A program made the position numbers and the translations under genes. A stretch of 64,000 nucleotides of DNA. Source: Gemmatimonadota bacterium. GTDB lineage: Bacteria > Latescibacterota > UBA2968. The stretch lies in NCBI GenBank assembly GCA_026705765.1, contig JAPPAB010000007.1:1-64000 (forward strand). Reading direction: 5' to 3'. Below the pieces are notes generated by a model. That model had not been told where the DNA came from, did not search any database, and saw only the letters and a program-made list of their open reading frames with translations. Every line of letters starts with the position of its first letter. The first letter of the stretch is position 1. Below, in pieces: positions 8,261 through 16,914 of the stretch.

Positions 8261-10560
8261 GAATTTCTCCGATCAATAGCAATCAGTAGCGTGGGAAGGA
8301 GCAAGAAGTCGGCAACAAGCGCGAAGACAATCGTAATCGTGACCAAAAGGCCGAGTGCCCAACTCACCTCAAATCCCGATGTGGCGAACACAAGAAATCC
8401 CACGGACAACACTGCGGTCGTCGTCCATAACGCATGGCCCACCGTGTTAAAAGTATAGCGCACGGCCTCGGGAGCGGGAAGACCCTCGCGTCGGGCCTTC
8501 AGATATTTGCTCAAAAAATGAATCGTGTCATCCACGACAATTCCAAAAACAACGGCAATCACCACCGAAGAGGCAATCCCCACATGGCCGACGAGATAGC
8601 CCCACAGGCCGAAACTCATAATCGCGGGGATAAAATTGGGCAACAAGCTGAGGAGACCGACCCGAACACTTTTGAAAATCCAGATTAAAATAAACGAAAT
8701 AAGTGCCATCGCAGTGATCGTACCGCGCAACATACTATTGATATTTCGCAGGGACAGATGGGCAAAAACAATGCTCAGGCCCGATGCTTCGTATGCAAAA
8801 GCGGGTGCATTGGCCTGGAGCCAGACCTGTGCGCGCTTATCGAGCTCACGCAGATCTCGAGACCACGCATTCCCGGTCACGACACTCAGGCGCGTAGCGG
8901 ATTTTGCGACATCTATCCGGTCATTGAGATCGCTACCAAACGGAAGTGAAAACTCGTAAAGCAACAGATACTGCGCCGCGAGTTCCGGGTCTTCGGGCAA
9001 GCGATAAAAGGCGGGATCATCGCCGTGCATGTTTTTATTCAGACGTTTCATAATGTCCGAAAAAGCCTGGACATGGGTCACTTCGGGTTGCGCCCGGTAC
9101 CACTCGGCAAAAGCATCAACCTGACGCAGATACTCCGGATCGGTAATACCACCTTCGCGTCCTGCACTCAGCGAATATTCCAGCTTATCCAGACCAGTCA
9201 GATTGTCAATAATATAATCCGTATCGCGCCGGAACTCGTATCGATCATCAAAATACTGCGCCATATTATCGCTCAACTCAATGCGGGAAATGCCGAGTAT
9301 CAGAACGACGACAACCGCAGTGACAAACCAGAGCAGAAATTTTCGCCGAGCGATGACAAAGTCAGCAAAGCGGTCAAAAAAAGCCGTCCCGTGAGACTGC
9401 ACAAGAGACGCGCGCAAGGGCAAAATCGAAAGCAATGCCGGCAATAGCGTCATAGTGTACACAAGCGCGCACAAGACGCCAAATGCCACGTAATTGCCCA
9501 AAACGTGAAAAGGCGGTGAATCTGAGGCATTCAGGCTGAGGAATCCAATCGCCGTCGTGACCGAGGTAATAAATACCGGATAGGCATTGATGCGGATTGA
9601 TTCAACAATCGCCGCATTTCTGTCCAGACCGCGCCTCATACCCAGTAAAACACTCGTGACAACATGGATCGAATCCGCGATGGCGATCACCATGACAATA
9701 ATCGGCACACCGGCATTGGTGGGGCTGAATACCACGCCATTCCAGCCGGCAAATCCCATAGTCGTATTGATGACAAACACGATCACGGCAACAATGGCCA
9801 AAGTGCTGAAAATCGAGCGCAGGAGAATAATTGTGGCACCTACAATGATGAGAAACACAATAGGTGTCAGAGTCTCCATGTCGTTCTTCGTGACATCGGC
9901 GAAAGTCCGATGCATGACCACATCGCCAGTCATGTAATAATCGATATCCGGATGGCTCGTACGGGCTTGATTGAGGACCGAATCGAGATAATCGGTAATT
10001 TCGATTACTGCCTGGTCGTGATTTTCGGGCAGGATAAAATTAATAGCCACCCCGGCAGTGCGCCCATCATGAGACACCAGACGCCCGGCAATTTCGATTG
10101 CGTCCAGCGCGATCTTCTCGATACGCACCACATCGTCATCGCTCAGAGAAGATGCGTCGTCAACGAGCGGAGCGACCACCAAATCGTCATCAAGGGCTTC
10201 GCTATGGGTATAATTGGTAAGGGAATTGACGCGGCTGGAATAAGGCGCACGCCACGCGGCTTCGGTCAATTCCTCAACCGCGCCAAGTGCCTCGCGGGTA
10301 AACACCGAACCATTTCGGGGCGTAATGGCAATCAGTGCTGTATTGGAGGCCGAATACGTGTTCTCCAGAGCGTCGAAAGCGAGGAGTTGTGGATTGTCTT
10401 CGCCAAACAGAATGCGGTAATCGTTCGTGACGGTGATGAAACGAACACCTGCCGTCAGTGTCAGCATGACCAGTGTCGTAAGCGCAACAACCAACCATCG
10501 ATAGCGCAAAATGACAGCGGTGTAGCGTTCTAATTGCAAAAGAGTCACTCCTTCGACCAT
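8257..10560 (-). CDS. MMPL/RND-family exporter (COG1033 type)
   Basis: A 767-residue inner-membrane protein with the duplicated RND layout: one membrane helix near residues 18-38, a periplasmic domain to about 215, a five-helix bundle to about 380, one helix near 405, a second periplasmic domain to about 620 and a final bundle ending at IAIDRRNS. Helices carry the MMPL-type sterol-sensing-like run VIVMVIAIADSIHV and the matching VVFGIVVDDTIHFLSKY in the second half. Such pumps export lipids, hopanoids or siderophore-type products. Start is uncertain: ATG at 10560 has no clear ribosome site, while an in-frame TTG at 10539 lies 8 nt after AAGGAG. First gene of the overlapping operon with the LolA-like and barrel genes. 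Confidence 0.88.
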   Translation of the reverse strand: MVEGVTLLQLERYTAVILRYRWLVVALTTLVMLTLTAGVRFITVTNDYRILFGEDNPQLLAFDALENTYSASNTALIAITPRNGSVFTREALGAVEELTEAAWRAPYSSRVNSLTNYTHSEALDDDLVVAPLVDDASSLSDDDVVRIEKIALDAIEIAGRLVSHDGRTAGVAINFILPENHDQAVIEITDYLDSVLNQARTSHPDIDYYMTGDVVMHRTFADVTKNDMETLTPIVFLIIVGATIILLRSIFSTLAIVAVIVFVINTTMGFAGWNGVVFSPTNAGVPIIVMVIAIADSIHVVTSVLLGMRRGLDRNAAIVESIRINAYPVFITSVTTAIGFLSLNASDSPPFHVLGNYVAFGVLCALVYTMTLLPALLSILPLRASLVQSHGTAFFDRFADFVIARRKFLLWFVTAVVVVLILGISRIELSDNMAQYFDDRYEFRRDTDYIIDNLTGLDKLEYSLSAGREGGITDPEYLRQVDAFAEWYRAQPEVTHVQAFSDIMKRLNKNMHGDDPAFYRLPEDPELAAQYLLLYEFSLPFGSDLNDRIDVAKSATRLSVVTGNAWSRDLRELDKRAQVWLQANAPAFAYEASGLSIVFAHLSLRNINSMLRGTITAMALISFILIWIFKSVRVGLLSLLPNFIPAIMSFGLWGYLVGHVGIASSVVIAVVFGIVVDDTIHFLSKYLKARREGLPAPEAVRYTFNTVGHALWTTTAVLSVGFLVFATSGFEVSWALGLLVTITIVFALVADFLLLPTLLIAIDRRNS

Positions 10561-10623
10561 TTCGGATTAAGTGCGGCGGCGAGTTCACCGAGCGAATGCT
10601 TGGCACTATCGACACCGCCAAAA

Positions 10624-10677
10624 GTAGATATTTAACTGATTTCCCTCATAGTAGATATTTAACTGATTTCCCTCATT
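10624..10677. repeat. Perfect 27-bp tandem direct repeat, two copies
   Basis: Copies at 10624-10650 and 10651-10677 are identical and abut with no spacer. Each unit begins AGTAGATATTTAACTG and ends TTTCCCTCAT. The pair lies 64-117 bp upstream of the RND start (- strand) and 30 bp after the stop of the gene at 10707. Being in the leader of the RND operon, it may be a duplicated operator or promoter element, or simply a slippage duplication; the sequence alone does not decide. Confidence 0.8.
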
Positions 10678-10706
10678 ATATATTGGTGGATAAAGACCGT
10701 CATACC

Positions 10707-11882
10707 TCACCACGGCTTCGCCTCGTCTGCGTGTAGCTTGTCGGGCAATCGGTAACTGATTTTATGTTCTTCGAGCGTAGATACGTCGAGCAAGGCCATG
10801 AAGCTTCGGGTACGATGCCCCGGTCTCCACCATAGCAGGACATCGAGGATATCCTGGATTCTGCGCCTCAGCCGCAAATATACCAGTGTCCCGGGGCCAG
10901 ATGTCCGACTTTTGGGGAACATGAGTTGATCGGCGAGTTCGTCTCCAATCAACGCTCGGGAAAGGCGGTATCCAAAACCAGATAGATTATCTCGCTCTTT
11001 CTCGTCTTTAATACCGATCACGTAAGGAGCCGAGGCAATCACCGAGTTTGCCATAGCAATAGCTTCCAGGCCGGGAGGCGGCTCGCAGATGTAACCCACG
11101 CGGTATATTTCACAGGCTTCGGTCTCATTGCTGAACAAGAGTGCCTCGGGCACACCCATCAGATGAGCGGTATAGCGCCATATCTGCATAAAACTGTCGC
11201 GCTCTTCATCGTTTAGACGTGCGCCAATTCGCGTGGCTGACCGCAACAGCATCCCGGAGAAATTACAGGACGCGAGCGCGATGTGGGCAGTACTGATCGG
11301 CATGCCGTGGGCTTCATAGTCCCACACCTCAGAAGCGAGAAGATGCCGCCTGACCTGTGCATGCACCAGCCGCAGACGGACAGACAGTTTCCAGCCCTCG
11401 CCATATCGCTCCAGGCCACCCGGCAACATAATCTCTAAGAGGTGAAGTATATTTTGCTTTAGCCGCCGCACCCCCTGATCGGTCAGCCTTCCTGTGGTGA
11501 AAAACGATTGGCTGATCAGCGTAGTGAAACCCTGTACAATAATATCCACGACAAACGAGGTAAGAAACAGATCTGAATAGGCTTGGAAGCCACGGCATCC
11601 GGGATATACTGACTCGGGATCAAACCACGCGGGCGGCGTCCCGACCTTCTCAAAAAACGCCCGTAATTCCTGAGGCGCATCACGCAGTTTTTCCTCATCC
11701 AGGTCCATCCCAGCCCTGATGAATTCGCCCTGTTGCTTCTCGTCAATGTCGGCTAATCCATTGATCAGGGCATCGGCATCGGGATCTCCAATCAGCGTGT
11801 GCTGGATGTACGTTTTGGCGAGATCGGGATCGGTCAGAAGTGCTTTTTCATACCCGGGTTGATATGAAGAAGGTATCTGCAC
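10707..11882 (-). CDS. MpaB/DUF2236 oxygenase-like protein (latex-clearing-protein superfamily)
   Basis: A 391-residue soluble, alpha-helical protein. GTG at 11882 follows AGGTGAT. Recognition rests on the conserved core VRLRLVHAQVRRHLL (near residue 170), then GMPISTAHIALASCNFSGMLL, with the helix FMQIWRYTAHLMGVPE; this R-x-x-H...G-x-P-I pattern is shared by the DUF2236/MpaB group that includes the b-type haem latex-clearing protein. Members cleave or oxidise unsaturated substrates or have unknown roles. There is no signal peptide here. It stands apart from neighbours, with its own likely promoter in the AT-rich 124-bp gap upstream. The superfamily call is reasonable; haem binding and substrate are inference. 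Confidence 0.65.
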   Translation of the reverse strand: MQIPSSYQPGYEKALLTDPDLAKTYIQHTLIGDPDADALINGLADIDEKQQGEFIRAGMDLDEEKLRDAPQELRAFFEKVGTPPAWFDPESVYPGCRGFQAYSDLFLTSFVVDIIVQGFTTLISQSFFTTGRLTDQGVRRLKQNILHLLEIMLPGGLERYGEGWKLSVRLRLVHAQVRRHLLASEVWDYEAHGMPISTAHIALASCNFSGMLLRSATRIGARLNDEERDSFMQIWRYTAHLMGVPEALLFSNETEACEIYRVGYICEPPPGLEAIAMANSVIASAPYVIGIKDEKERDNLSGFGYRLSRALIGDELADQLMFPKSRTSGPGTLVYLRLRRRIQDILDVLLWWRPGHRTRSFMALLDVSTLEEHKISYRLPDKLHADEAKPW

Positions 11883-11976
11883 TCTATCACCTCATTTTGA
11901 TCAAAATTCTCGAGATCAGGTAGCAAAACCCTTTGTTTAAATCTTATAAAAAAATATTTGAACATCACCTATTTTT

Positions 11977-11982
11977 TGTCAA
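11977..11982 (-). promoter_or_regulatory. Possible -35 element for the MpaB-like gene
   Basis: TTGACA on the - strand, in an AT-rich gap of 124 bp, 95 bp before the GTG start. A run of A/T follows at about 17 nt (AAATAT), only a weak match to a -10 box. Tentative. Confidence 0.35.
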
Positions 11983-12006
11983 GTCTTATTTATTTTTTAA
12001 TCTGAA

Positions 12007-12600
12007 TTATGGTAACAATTTCAAGTGTTCGAGAATCTCTTCCTGTTCGGCTAAATCAAACTGATTTGAACCAATATACATATATCTAATAATGCCGAGT
12101 TTATCGATGATAAACGTCGCTGGACGGGCAATACTGTGAACGAGGCTGTGATCTGGCAGACCGAGCCAGTTATATAACGAATAGCCGAGTTTGTCGATAA
12201 AAAATCCCGCTGGACGCAAAGTGTTGTAAATGAGATTGTGAGCAAACGCCAGACCAAACCAGTGATAGACCCCATAGCTTTTGATGGCACTTCGATCTTC
12301 GTCCGCCAGAAGCGGATAGGTGATACCACTCCGTTCGGCGTATTCGCGCAGTTCACAGAGTTGCTGTCCTGCTGCGATAGCGATAGATGTCGCATTGCGT
12401 TCGGTATAAACATCTATATGTTCTTGCACTATCGCCAACTGACGACGGCTTCTTTTTCACCAGGTCCCCCGAAAAAACGTCAGAATGACATGTTCTTTAC
12501 CTCGATACGATACGAGCGATACGTCTTGTCGTTGATGCGAAGGGAGGGTAAATAAGGGGGCAATATCACCAATGCTGAGAACCCTGTTTTTACGCGGCAT
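12007..12600 (-). CDS. Peroxiredoxin-like (AhpC/TSA-type redoxin) with in-frame TGA at the redox site: candidate selenoprotein
   Basis: Reading from ATG at 12600 through TGA at 12459-12457 gives one 197-codon frame. Before the TGA: GDIAPLFTLPSH, DVSLVSYRGKEHVILTFFRGTW; after it: KRSRRQLAIVQEH, VYTERNATSIAIAAG, GITYPLLADEDR and a C-terminal RPATFIIDKLGIIRYMYIG strand. This is the standard redoxin order, and the TGA (codon 48) takes the place of the active cysteine in the family's FYRGxWCPxC loop; codon 51, the second position of C-x-x-C, is Ser. AAAGG lies 6 nt before the ATG, good evidence that the upstream half is translated. TGA ends many other genes here, so it is not reassigned genome-wide. 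If read as stop, only a truncated frame from TTG at 12438 (143 codons) with no redox residue remains. A nonsense mutation is the alternative. It follows the EVE gene by 63 bp. Confidence 0.7.
12431..12459 (-). promoter_or_regulatory. Candidate bacterial SECIS stem-loop following the in-frame TGA
   Basis: After TGA (12459-12457) come 16 nt, the last six of which, GTCGTC (12446-12441), pair with GGCGAT (12436-12431) around the tetraloop AGTT. Pairs are G-T, T-A, C-G, G-C, T-G and C-G, so two are wobbles. The 16-nt distance and a G within the first two loop positions fit the loose published description of bacterial SECIS elements. The stem is short, so this is supportive, not decisive. Confidence 0.5.
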
Positions 12601-12663
12601 GATGTACCTTTTATCTGCAACGAATAGTCTTTGAAGAATTTCATTTTTTATACTTTGGCCTTC

Positions 12664-13143
12664 TCATCTCGCCAAATGCCCACCCATCTCGCACACAATC
12701 TCAAACTCCTCCTTTGTCACCGGCAGAATTGACAACCGCTGTCCGCGCTGAACCACCTTCATATCTTTGAGCTTGGGATTATTCTTGAGGTCTTGTAGGC
12801 TAATATACGGCTCAAATGCTTTTGACCATTGCACATCAAAAGAAAACCAGCGCGGATCTTCTTTCGAGGCCTTTTCATCGTAATACTCATGACGCGCATC
12901 GAATTGAGAGGGATCGGGATATCCAGCACGCACAATATTCGCGATACCAGCAACACCGGGATTTTTACAATTCGACTGATAGAAAAGTGCCTGATCGCCT
13001 TTTTGCATTTCGTCGCGGATAAAATTGCGCGCCTGATAATTGCGCACCCCCCGCCAGTACCCAATCCCACTGGGACGATTGCTCAATTCTTCAAAAGAGC
13101 ACACATCGTATTCGCACTTTACAAGCCAGTATTTTTGGGCCAT
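12664..13143 (-). CDS. EVE domain protein
   Basis: A 159-residue single-domain protein of the EVE (PUA-like) family, related to thymocyte nuclear protein 1. Landmarks are AQKYWLVKCEYD at the start, YWRGVRNYQARNFIRDEMQKGDQALFYQSNC, GVAGIANIVRAGYPDPSQF, PRWFSFDVQW and the C-terminal QRGQRLSILPVTKEEFEIV. EVE domains recognise modified cytosines or other modified bases in nucleic acid. ATG at 13143 follows GAGGA, so the longer upstream reading is not used. It starts 14 bp after the sulfatase stop, in an apparent operon dipeptidase-dipeptidase-sulfatase-EVE, with the candidate selenoprotein downstream. No functional link to those enzymes is evident; co-transcription may be incidental. Confidence 0.9.
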   Translation of the reverse strand: MAQKYWLVKCEYDVCSFEELSNRPSGIGYWRGVRNYQARNFIRDEMQKGDQALFYQSNCKNPGVAGIANIVRAGYPDPSQFDARHEYYDEKASKEDPRWFSFDVQWSKAFEPYISLQDLKNNPKLKDMKVVQRGQRLSILPVTKEEFEIVCEMGGHLAR

Positions 13144-13157
13144 AGCATCCTCGCATT

Positions 13158-14615
13158 TTATTGTGCGGCTTCTTTCCATTTCTGATAATTTGGCGACAAG
13201 CTCAGCGCGCCATCGGGCTGCGGCACGAGTTCCCCATTTTGCCCCCTCGGATCGCCCCGATTTTCATTCACCTCTGCCAATCGCCTGCGCCACATCGCAA
13301 TGCGCGTTTCATACGCCGGGTCTTTGGACAACTCGCAGCATTCCAATGGATCGTCATCCAGATTAAAAAACTGTTCTTCTCCCGTGTGATGAAACCAGAT
13401 ATACTTCTCGTGCCCATCGGTCACATATTGCATGCCGTGTTCTCTCGTATAACACGTCGTATGCTCGCCCTGCACAAACGCACGCCATCCTTCATCATCC
13501 CCCCGCGCAATATCCAGAAGAGACCGCCCATCTACAGACGCCGGTATATCGACCTCGGCAGCATCGAGCAATGTGGGCATCACATCGCGCAACTCCACCG
13601 GATGATCGTACTTCATCCCTCGCTCCACATCCCGCCATGTATCGGGATACTTCACAATAAATGGAATGCGCGCAGACCCTTCGTATGCATACGTCTTCCG
13701 CCAGTGGTGGTGGTCGCCCATCATATCGCCGTGATCAGATGTAAAAATAATCAGGGTATTACTGTATGCTTGTGGGTCCCGATGGCGCAACTCGTACAGC
13801 ACGCGCCCAATCTGGTGATCGATAAACGTGATATTGCCGTAATATCCCGCCCGCCCCCTGTGCGTTTCCGCATCGGAACGGTGCGAACGCGGTGCATTGA
13901 CATCTGCGATTTTTTTGTCGAACTCTGCAGCCCAGTCTCCCACAGCGGCTTTGGGAATATTGTCATTGTCGATATACATATCCCAATACGCCTGGGGCGC
14001 ATCATAGGGCGAATGAGGACGCGCAAATGAAAGCCACATAAAAAACGGTTTGGTCGGATCGCGTTGCTGCAAAAATTTAATTCCCTCACTCGCCGTCCAG
14101 TGCGTCGGATGCAAATGCTCGGGCAAATGGCTGGGACGCGCCATCCATGAATTCCAATCGATACTGTGATCCCGATACCCGTAAGCACCTTCCTTGTGCT
14201 GATCAAAAAACAGATGATAATCGCTGATGAAGTTTCCCGCCCGCCGGCCACTTTCATCCAGCACCATGTGGTGAAAACCGTATAGCCTGCGCTGCGGGGC
14301 ATGATGCATCTTACCCACAGCCTGCGTGTGATATCCCGCCGCTGCAAGTTCCCCCGGCAATGTCGCCGGATATTCCAGCGGATGGCTTCCCGTCATTGTC
14401 AACCGCCCGTGATTCCATTGATCCATCCCCGTGATAATCCCCGCACGTGCAGGCGTACACGATGGCACTGATGTATATGCGTGGGGGAAATGCGCCCCCC
14501 GCTCGGCCAATTCATCGAGATACGGCGTCTCCAGTGCCGGATGCCCATCACACCCGAGGCAATCTCCGCGCTGTTGATCTGTTGTAATCAACAACAAATT
14601 TGGTCGCTCTGACAT
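13158..14615 (-). CDS. Sulfatase (arylsulfatase family)
   Basis: A 485-residue type I sulfatase with no visible signal peptide. Motifs in order: N-terminal metal site PNLLLITTDQQRGDCLG, formylglycine site C53-T-P-A-R57 within SVPSCTPARAGIITG, AVGKMHHAP, FARPHSPYD, and the metal site IIFTSDHGDMMGDH. The C-terminal region ends in the small-subunit-type segment EQFFNLDDDPLECCEL, typical of choline-sulfatase and arylsulfatase relatives. It lies 12 bp after a dipeptidase gene and 14 bp before the EVE gene on the same strand. Substrate unknown; the C-x-P-x-R site would be modified by a formylglycine-generating enzyme, which is not encoded in this window. Confidence 0.92.
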   Translation of the reverse strand: MSERPNLLLITTDQQRGDCLGCDGHPALETPYLDELAERGAHFPHAYTSVPSCTPARAGIITGMDQWNHGRLTMTGSHPLEYPATLPGELAAAGYHTQAVGKMHHAPQRRLYGFHHMVLDESGRRAGNFISDYHLFFDQHKEGAYGYRDHSIDWNSWMARPSHLPEHLHPTHWTASEGIKFLQQRDPTKPFFMWLSFARPHSPYDAPQAYWDMYIDNDNIPKAAVGDWAAEFDKKIADVNAPRSHRSDAETHRGRAGYYGNITFIDHQIGRVLYELRHRDPQAYSNTLIIFTSDHGDMMGDHHHWRKTYAYEGSARIPFIVKYPDTWRDVERGMKYDHPVELRDVMPTLLDAAEVDIPASVDGRSLLDIARGDDEGWRAFVQGEHTTCYTREHGMQYVTDGHEKYIWFHHTGEEQFFNLDDDPLECCELSKDPAYETRIAMWRRRLAEVNENRGDPRGQNGELVPQPDGALSLSPNYQKWKEAAQ

Positions 14616-14627
14616 ATTTGTATCCTT

Positions 14628-15713
14628 TCACCTTTTCCACACCGACTTCAACAACCGCACCCAATTTCCCGACAACACCTTTTGAATATCCTCTTCTGAA
14701 TATCCGCGCCGTTCAAAAATAGGCACCAGATTCTGCAAATCGGCAATTGTATTTAAATCTCGCGGCGACTGTTCCTGGCCATACCCCCCATCCAGATCCG
14801 TCCCAATACCCGAATGATTTGCATTGCCAGCAAGCTGACACACATGATCGATGTGATCAACTATTGTATCAAGCGTCGCCTCTGTGGTCTGCTCATAACA
14901 CGGCACGCCCCGCTTCCAATCTGGATCGAGCATCCACGCATCAAAAGCTGCGCCAATAACTCCGCCGCGTTCTACAATTGCGCGGATCATATCATCTGTC
15001 AACTGCCTCTGCCCCGGCGTCAGAGCCCGACAATTGTGATGGCTTGCAGCCACCGGCCCATCGTAATAATCGAGAATTTCCCAGAAAGCCTGATCGGTTG
15101 TATGTGTCAAATCCACAATAATCCCCGCGGCTTTGAGTGCGTCGAGCAACGGCCTGCCCCGATCCAGCAATCCCCCTTCCGTCCCCGTTCCGTGACAATA
15201 AGAACTCACGCCATAATGCGAAATACTCACCATTTTCAAGCCCAGATCGCGCCATTCGGACACCTGGTCGGGATCCAGAATCGGATCGGCGCTTTCCATC
15301 GCCAGCACCAACCCGATAGGGGTATCTGCCGCAGGCTGTGCCCACGCCGCAACACAGGCGTCCAGATCCTCAACCGTATGAATCTGCCGGATAATCCCCC
15401 GCCGCTCCATCGCCTTATAAAAGGCGTAATGCCCCATCCCGACACCGTAACACTGCGTCTGATCCCACATCCCCGTACGCGTCCAGCGATCATTGGTATC
15501 AATACGCGACATCACTGTGCCAAACACAATCCCCACACGCCCCTTGTGCAACTCGGGAAACGTGGTTGTACACGACCCAAAACTGCGCGTAGTCAGTTCC
15601 GAATCGTGTACCCGCACAGTTGCCGCGGGTTGCGTGAGATCGCGATTGACCTGAATAGCGCAAAAGGCAAGATCTAAGTGGCTATCGACAATAAAGTAAG
15701 TATGATCGGACAT
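14628..15713 (-). CDS. Membrane dipeptidase family (peptidase M19) protein, copy B
   Basis: A 361-residue zinc-dependent M19-type enzyme that would cleave dipeptides or related amides. The first metal motif is H-L-D in FIVDSHLDLAF. Further sites are LVLAMESADPI (Glu bridging the two zincs), VDLTHTTDQAFWEIL and PVAASHHNCRAL (zinc histidines), and SGIGTDLDGGYG near the end. ATG at 15713 is 1 nt after the TGA of the neighbouring paralogue, so an upstream in-frame ATG inside that gene is rejected. It lacks a signal peptide and lipobox, so it is likely cytoplasmic. It is clearly related to the next gene upstream; the two form a tandem pair. Confidence 0.88.
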   Translation of the reverse strand: MSDHTYFIVDSHLDLAFCAIQVNRDLTQPAATVRVHDSELTTRSFGSCTTTFPELHKGRVGIVFGTVMSRIDTNDRWTRTGMWDQTQCYGVGMGHYAFYKAMERRGIIRQIHTVEDLDACVAAWAQPAADTPIGLVLAMESADPILDPDQVSEWRDLGLKMVSISHYGVSSYCHGTGTEGGLLDRGRPLLDALKAAGIIVDLTHTTDQAFWEILDYYDGPVAASHHNCRALTPGQRQLTDDMIRAIVERGGVIGAAFDAWMLDPDWKRGVPCYEQTTEATLDTIVDHIDHVCQLAGNANHSGIGTDLDGGYGQEQSPRDLNTIADLQNLVPIFERRGYSEEDIQKVLSGNWVRLLKSVWKR

Positions 15714-15714
15714 G

Positions 15715-16842
15715 TCATCCCCAGGCTGTATTAAAAAATCGAACCAAATTCCCATGCGCAAACCCCTTCACGTCGTCTTCTCCATAGCCGTGATCGCGCA
15801 TCAGATTTAGAAACCGCTGCAAATCGTCAATCGTATGATAATCTGTGGGCGAAAGCTCCAACCCAAATCCACCGTCCAGATCTGTACCATAAGCCACGTG
15901 ATCTGTGCTACCTGTCAGTTCGCAGATGTGATCGATGTGTTCGAGTACTGCCTTCATTGGTCGGGTTGCCGTGGTATAATGCGTACTCTGATCGTCCCAA
16001 TTCCATGCCGGAGACAACATCTGCTCGGCAAAAACCATCCCGATTACGCCTCCCCGGTCCGTAATCGCGCGGATCATATCGTCCGACAAATGCCGCTGCC
16101 CCGGCACCAAAGCGCGACAATTGCAATGGCTGGCATGCACTGGCCCCTTCCAATAATCGAGAATATGCCAGAAGGTCAGGTCTGCCGCATGCGTCAAATC
16201 CAGCGCAATATCGGTCTCAGCCAGCGCATCCATCAGCGCGTAAGCCGGTGGATATAGCCCACCCACCGTACCCGTGCCATGCCCATACGTATTGGCGCCA
16301 AAATGAGTCAAAGACACCGAGCGCAGTCCCGCTTCATACCATTCGCCCACCTGATCGGGCCCCAGAATCGGATCGGCACTTTCCATCGACAAAATAAGCC
16401 CCACGGGCATATCGTCCGATGGGTTCTCCCAGTCAGAAACACAGGCATTGAGATCTGCAACAGACTTGATAAACCGAATTTCGCCACACCGTTCCAGCGC
16501 CCGATAATACGCCAGATGAGATTGGCCTCTCGCATAGGCCACATCCTGTGTGCGCACCGCATTGTGCGTATTATCCTGTGGATTTTGCACGCGACACATA
16601 ATGGTCGAAAGCATAATCCCCACGCGCCCTTTTCGCATCTCGGGCAAACAAACAGTTGGCGTAAACCGTTTGGGCTGTGGCCCCAGGCGTTTCTCCAGCG
16701 AATCCGGATGGTTCGACAATCCTCCCACCATACTGTCTTCGCGCTCGCGCAACACATATACAGACTGCGTGAGATCACGGCGATAAAACAGTGCATTAAA
16801 CGCCATATCGAGATGCCCATCAATAATCAAATATTCGCGCAT
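15715..16842 (-). CDS. Membrane dipeptidase family (peptidase M19) protein, copy A
   Basis: A 375-residue paralogue of the following gene with the same layout: LIIDGHLDMAFNALF (HxD zinc site), LILSMESADPILGPDQVGEW, SLTHFGANTYGHGTGTVGG, LDLTHAADLTFWHIL, HASHCNCRALVPGQRHLSDD and YGTDLDGGFGLE. It carries a longer insertion after the first strand than copy B. ATG at 16842 is chosen over TTG at 16848 because it opens directly at the conserved N terminus. First gene of the apparent operon with copy B, the sulfatase and the EVE gene; a likely promoter lies 40-68 bp upstream. Two side-by-side dipeptidases suggest use of two related substrates. Confidence 0.88.
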   Translation of the reverse strand: MREYLIIDGHLDMAFNALFYRRDLTQSVYVLREREDSMVGGLSNHPDSLEKRLGPQPKRFTPTVCLPEMRKGRVGIMLSTIMCRVQNPQDNTHNAVRTQDVAYARGQSHLAYYRALERCGEIRFIKSVADLNACVSDWENPSDDMPVGLILSMESADPILGPDQVGEWYEAGLRSVSLTHFGANTYGHGTGTVGGLYPPAYALMDALAETDIALDLTHAADLTFWHILDYWKGPVHASHCNCRALVPGQRHLSDDMIRAITDRGGVIGMVFAEQMLSPAWNWDDQSTHYTTATRPMKAVLEHIDHICELTGSTDHVAYGTDLDGGFGLELSPTDYHTIDDLQRFLNLMRDHGYGEDDVKGFAHGNLVRFFNTAWG

Positions 16843-16881
16843 ATCCAATATCCCAATTCAAAGATTTGCTCGCTCACGAAT

Positions 16882-16910
16882 AACGTAGCACGCAAATCGC
16901 TCAAGTGCAA
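16882..16910 (-). promoter_or_regulatory. Likely sigma70-type promoter of the dipeptidase-sulfatase operon
   Basis: On the - strand TTGCAC (16910-16905) is separated by 17 nt from TACGTT (16887-16882), 40 bp before the start at 16842. Moderate match to consensus. Confidence 0.4.
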
Positions 16911-16914
16911 GTAC

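Noticed and set aside
12007-12438. Stand-alone 143-residue protein starting at TTG 12438
   Set aside because: It has no ribosome site at that place, lacks the N-terminal redoxin half, and the upstream frame with ATG 12600 reads as the missing half apart from the TGA.
12457-12459. TGA reassigned as Trp or Gly throughout the genome
   Set aside because: Many genes in the window end with TGA at sensible positions (for example those ending at 4715, 6111, 20898 and 46498), so TGA is a normal stop here.
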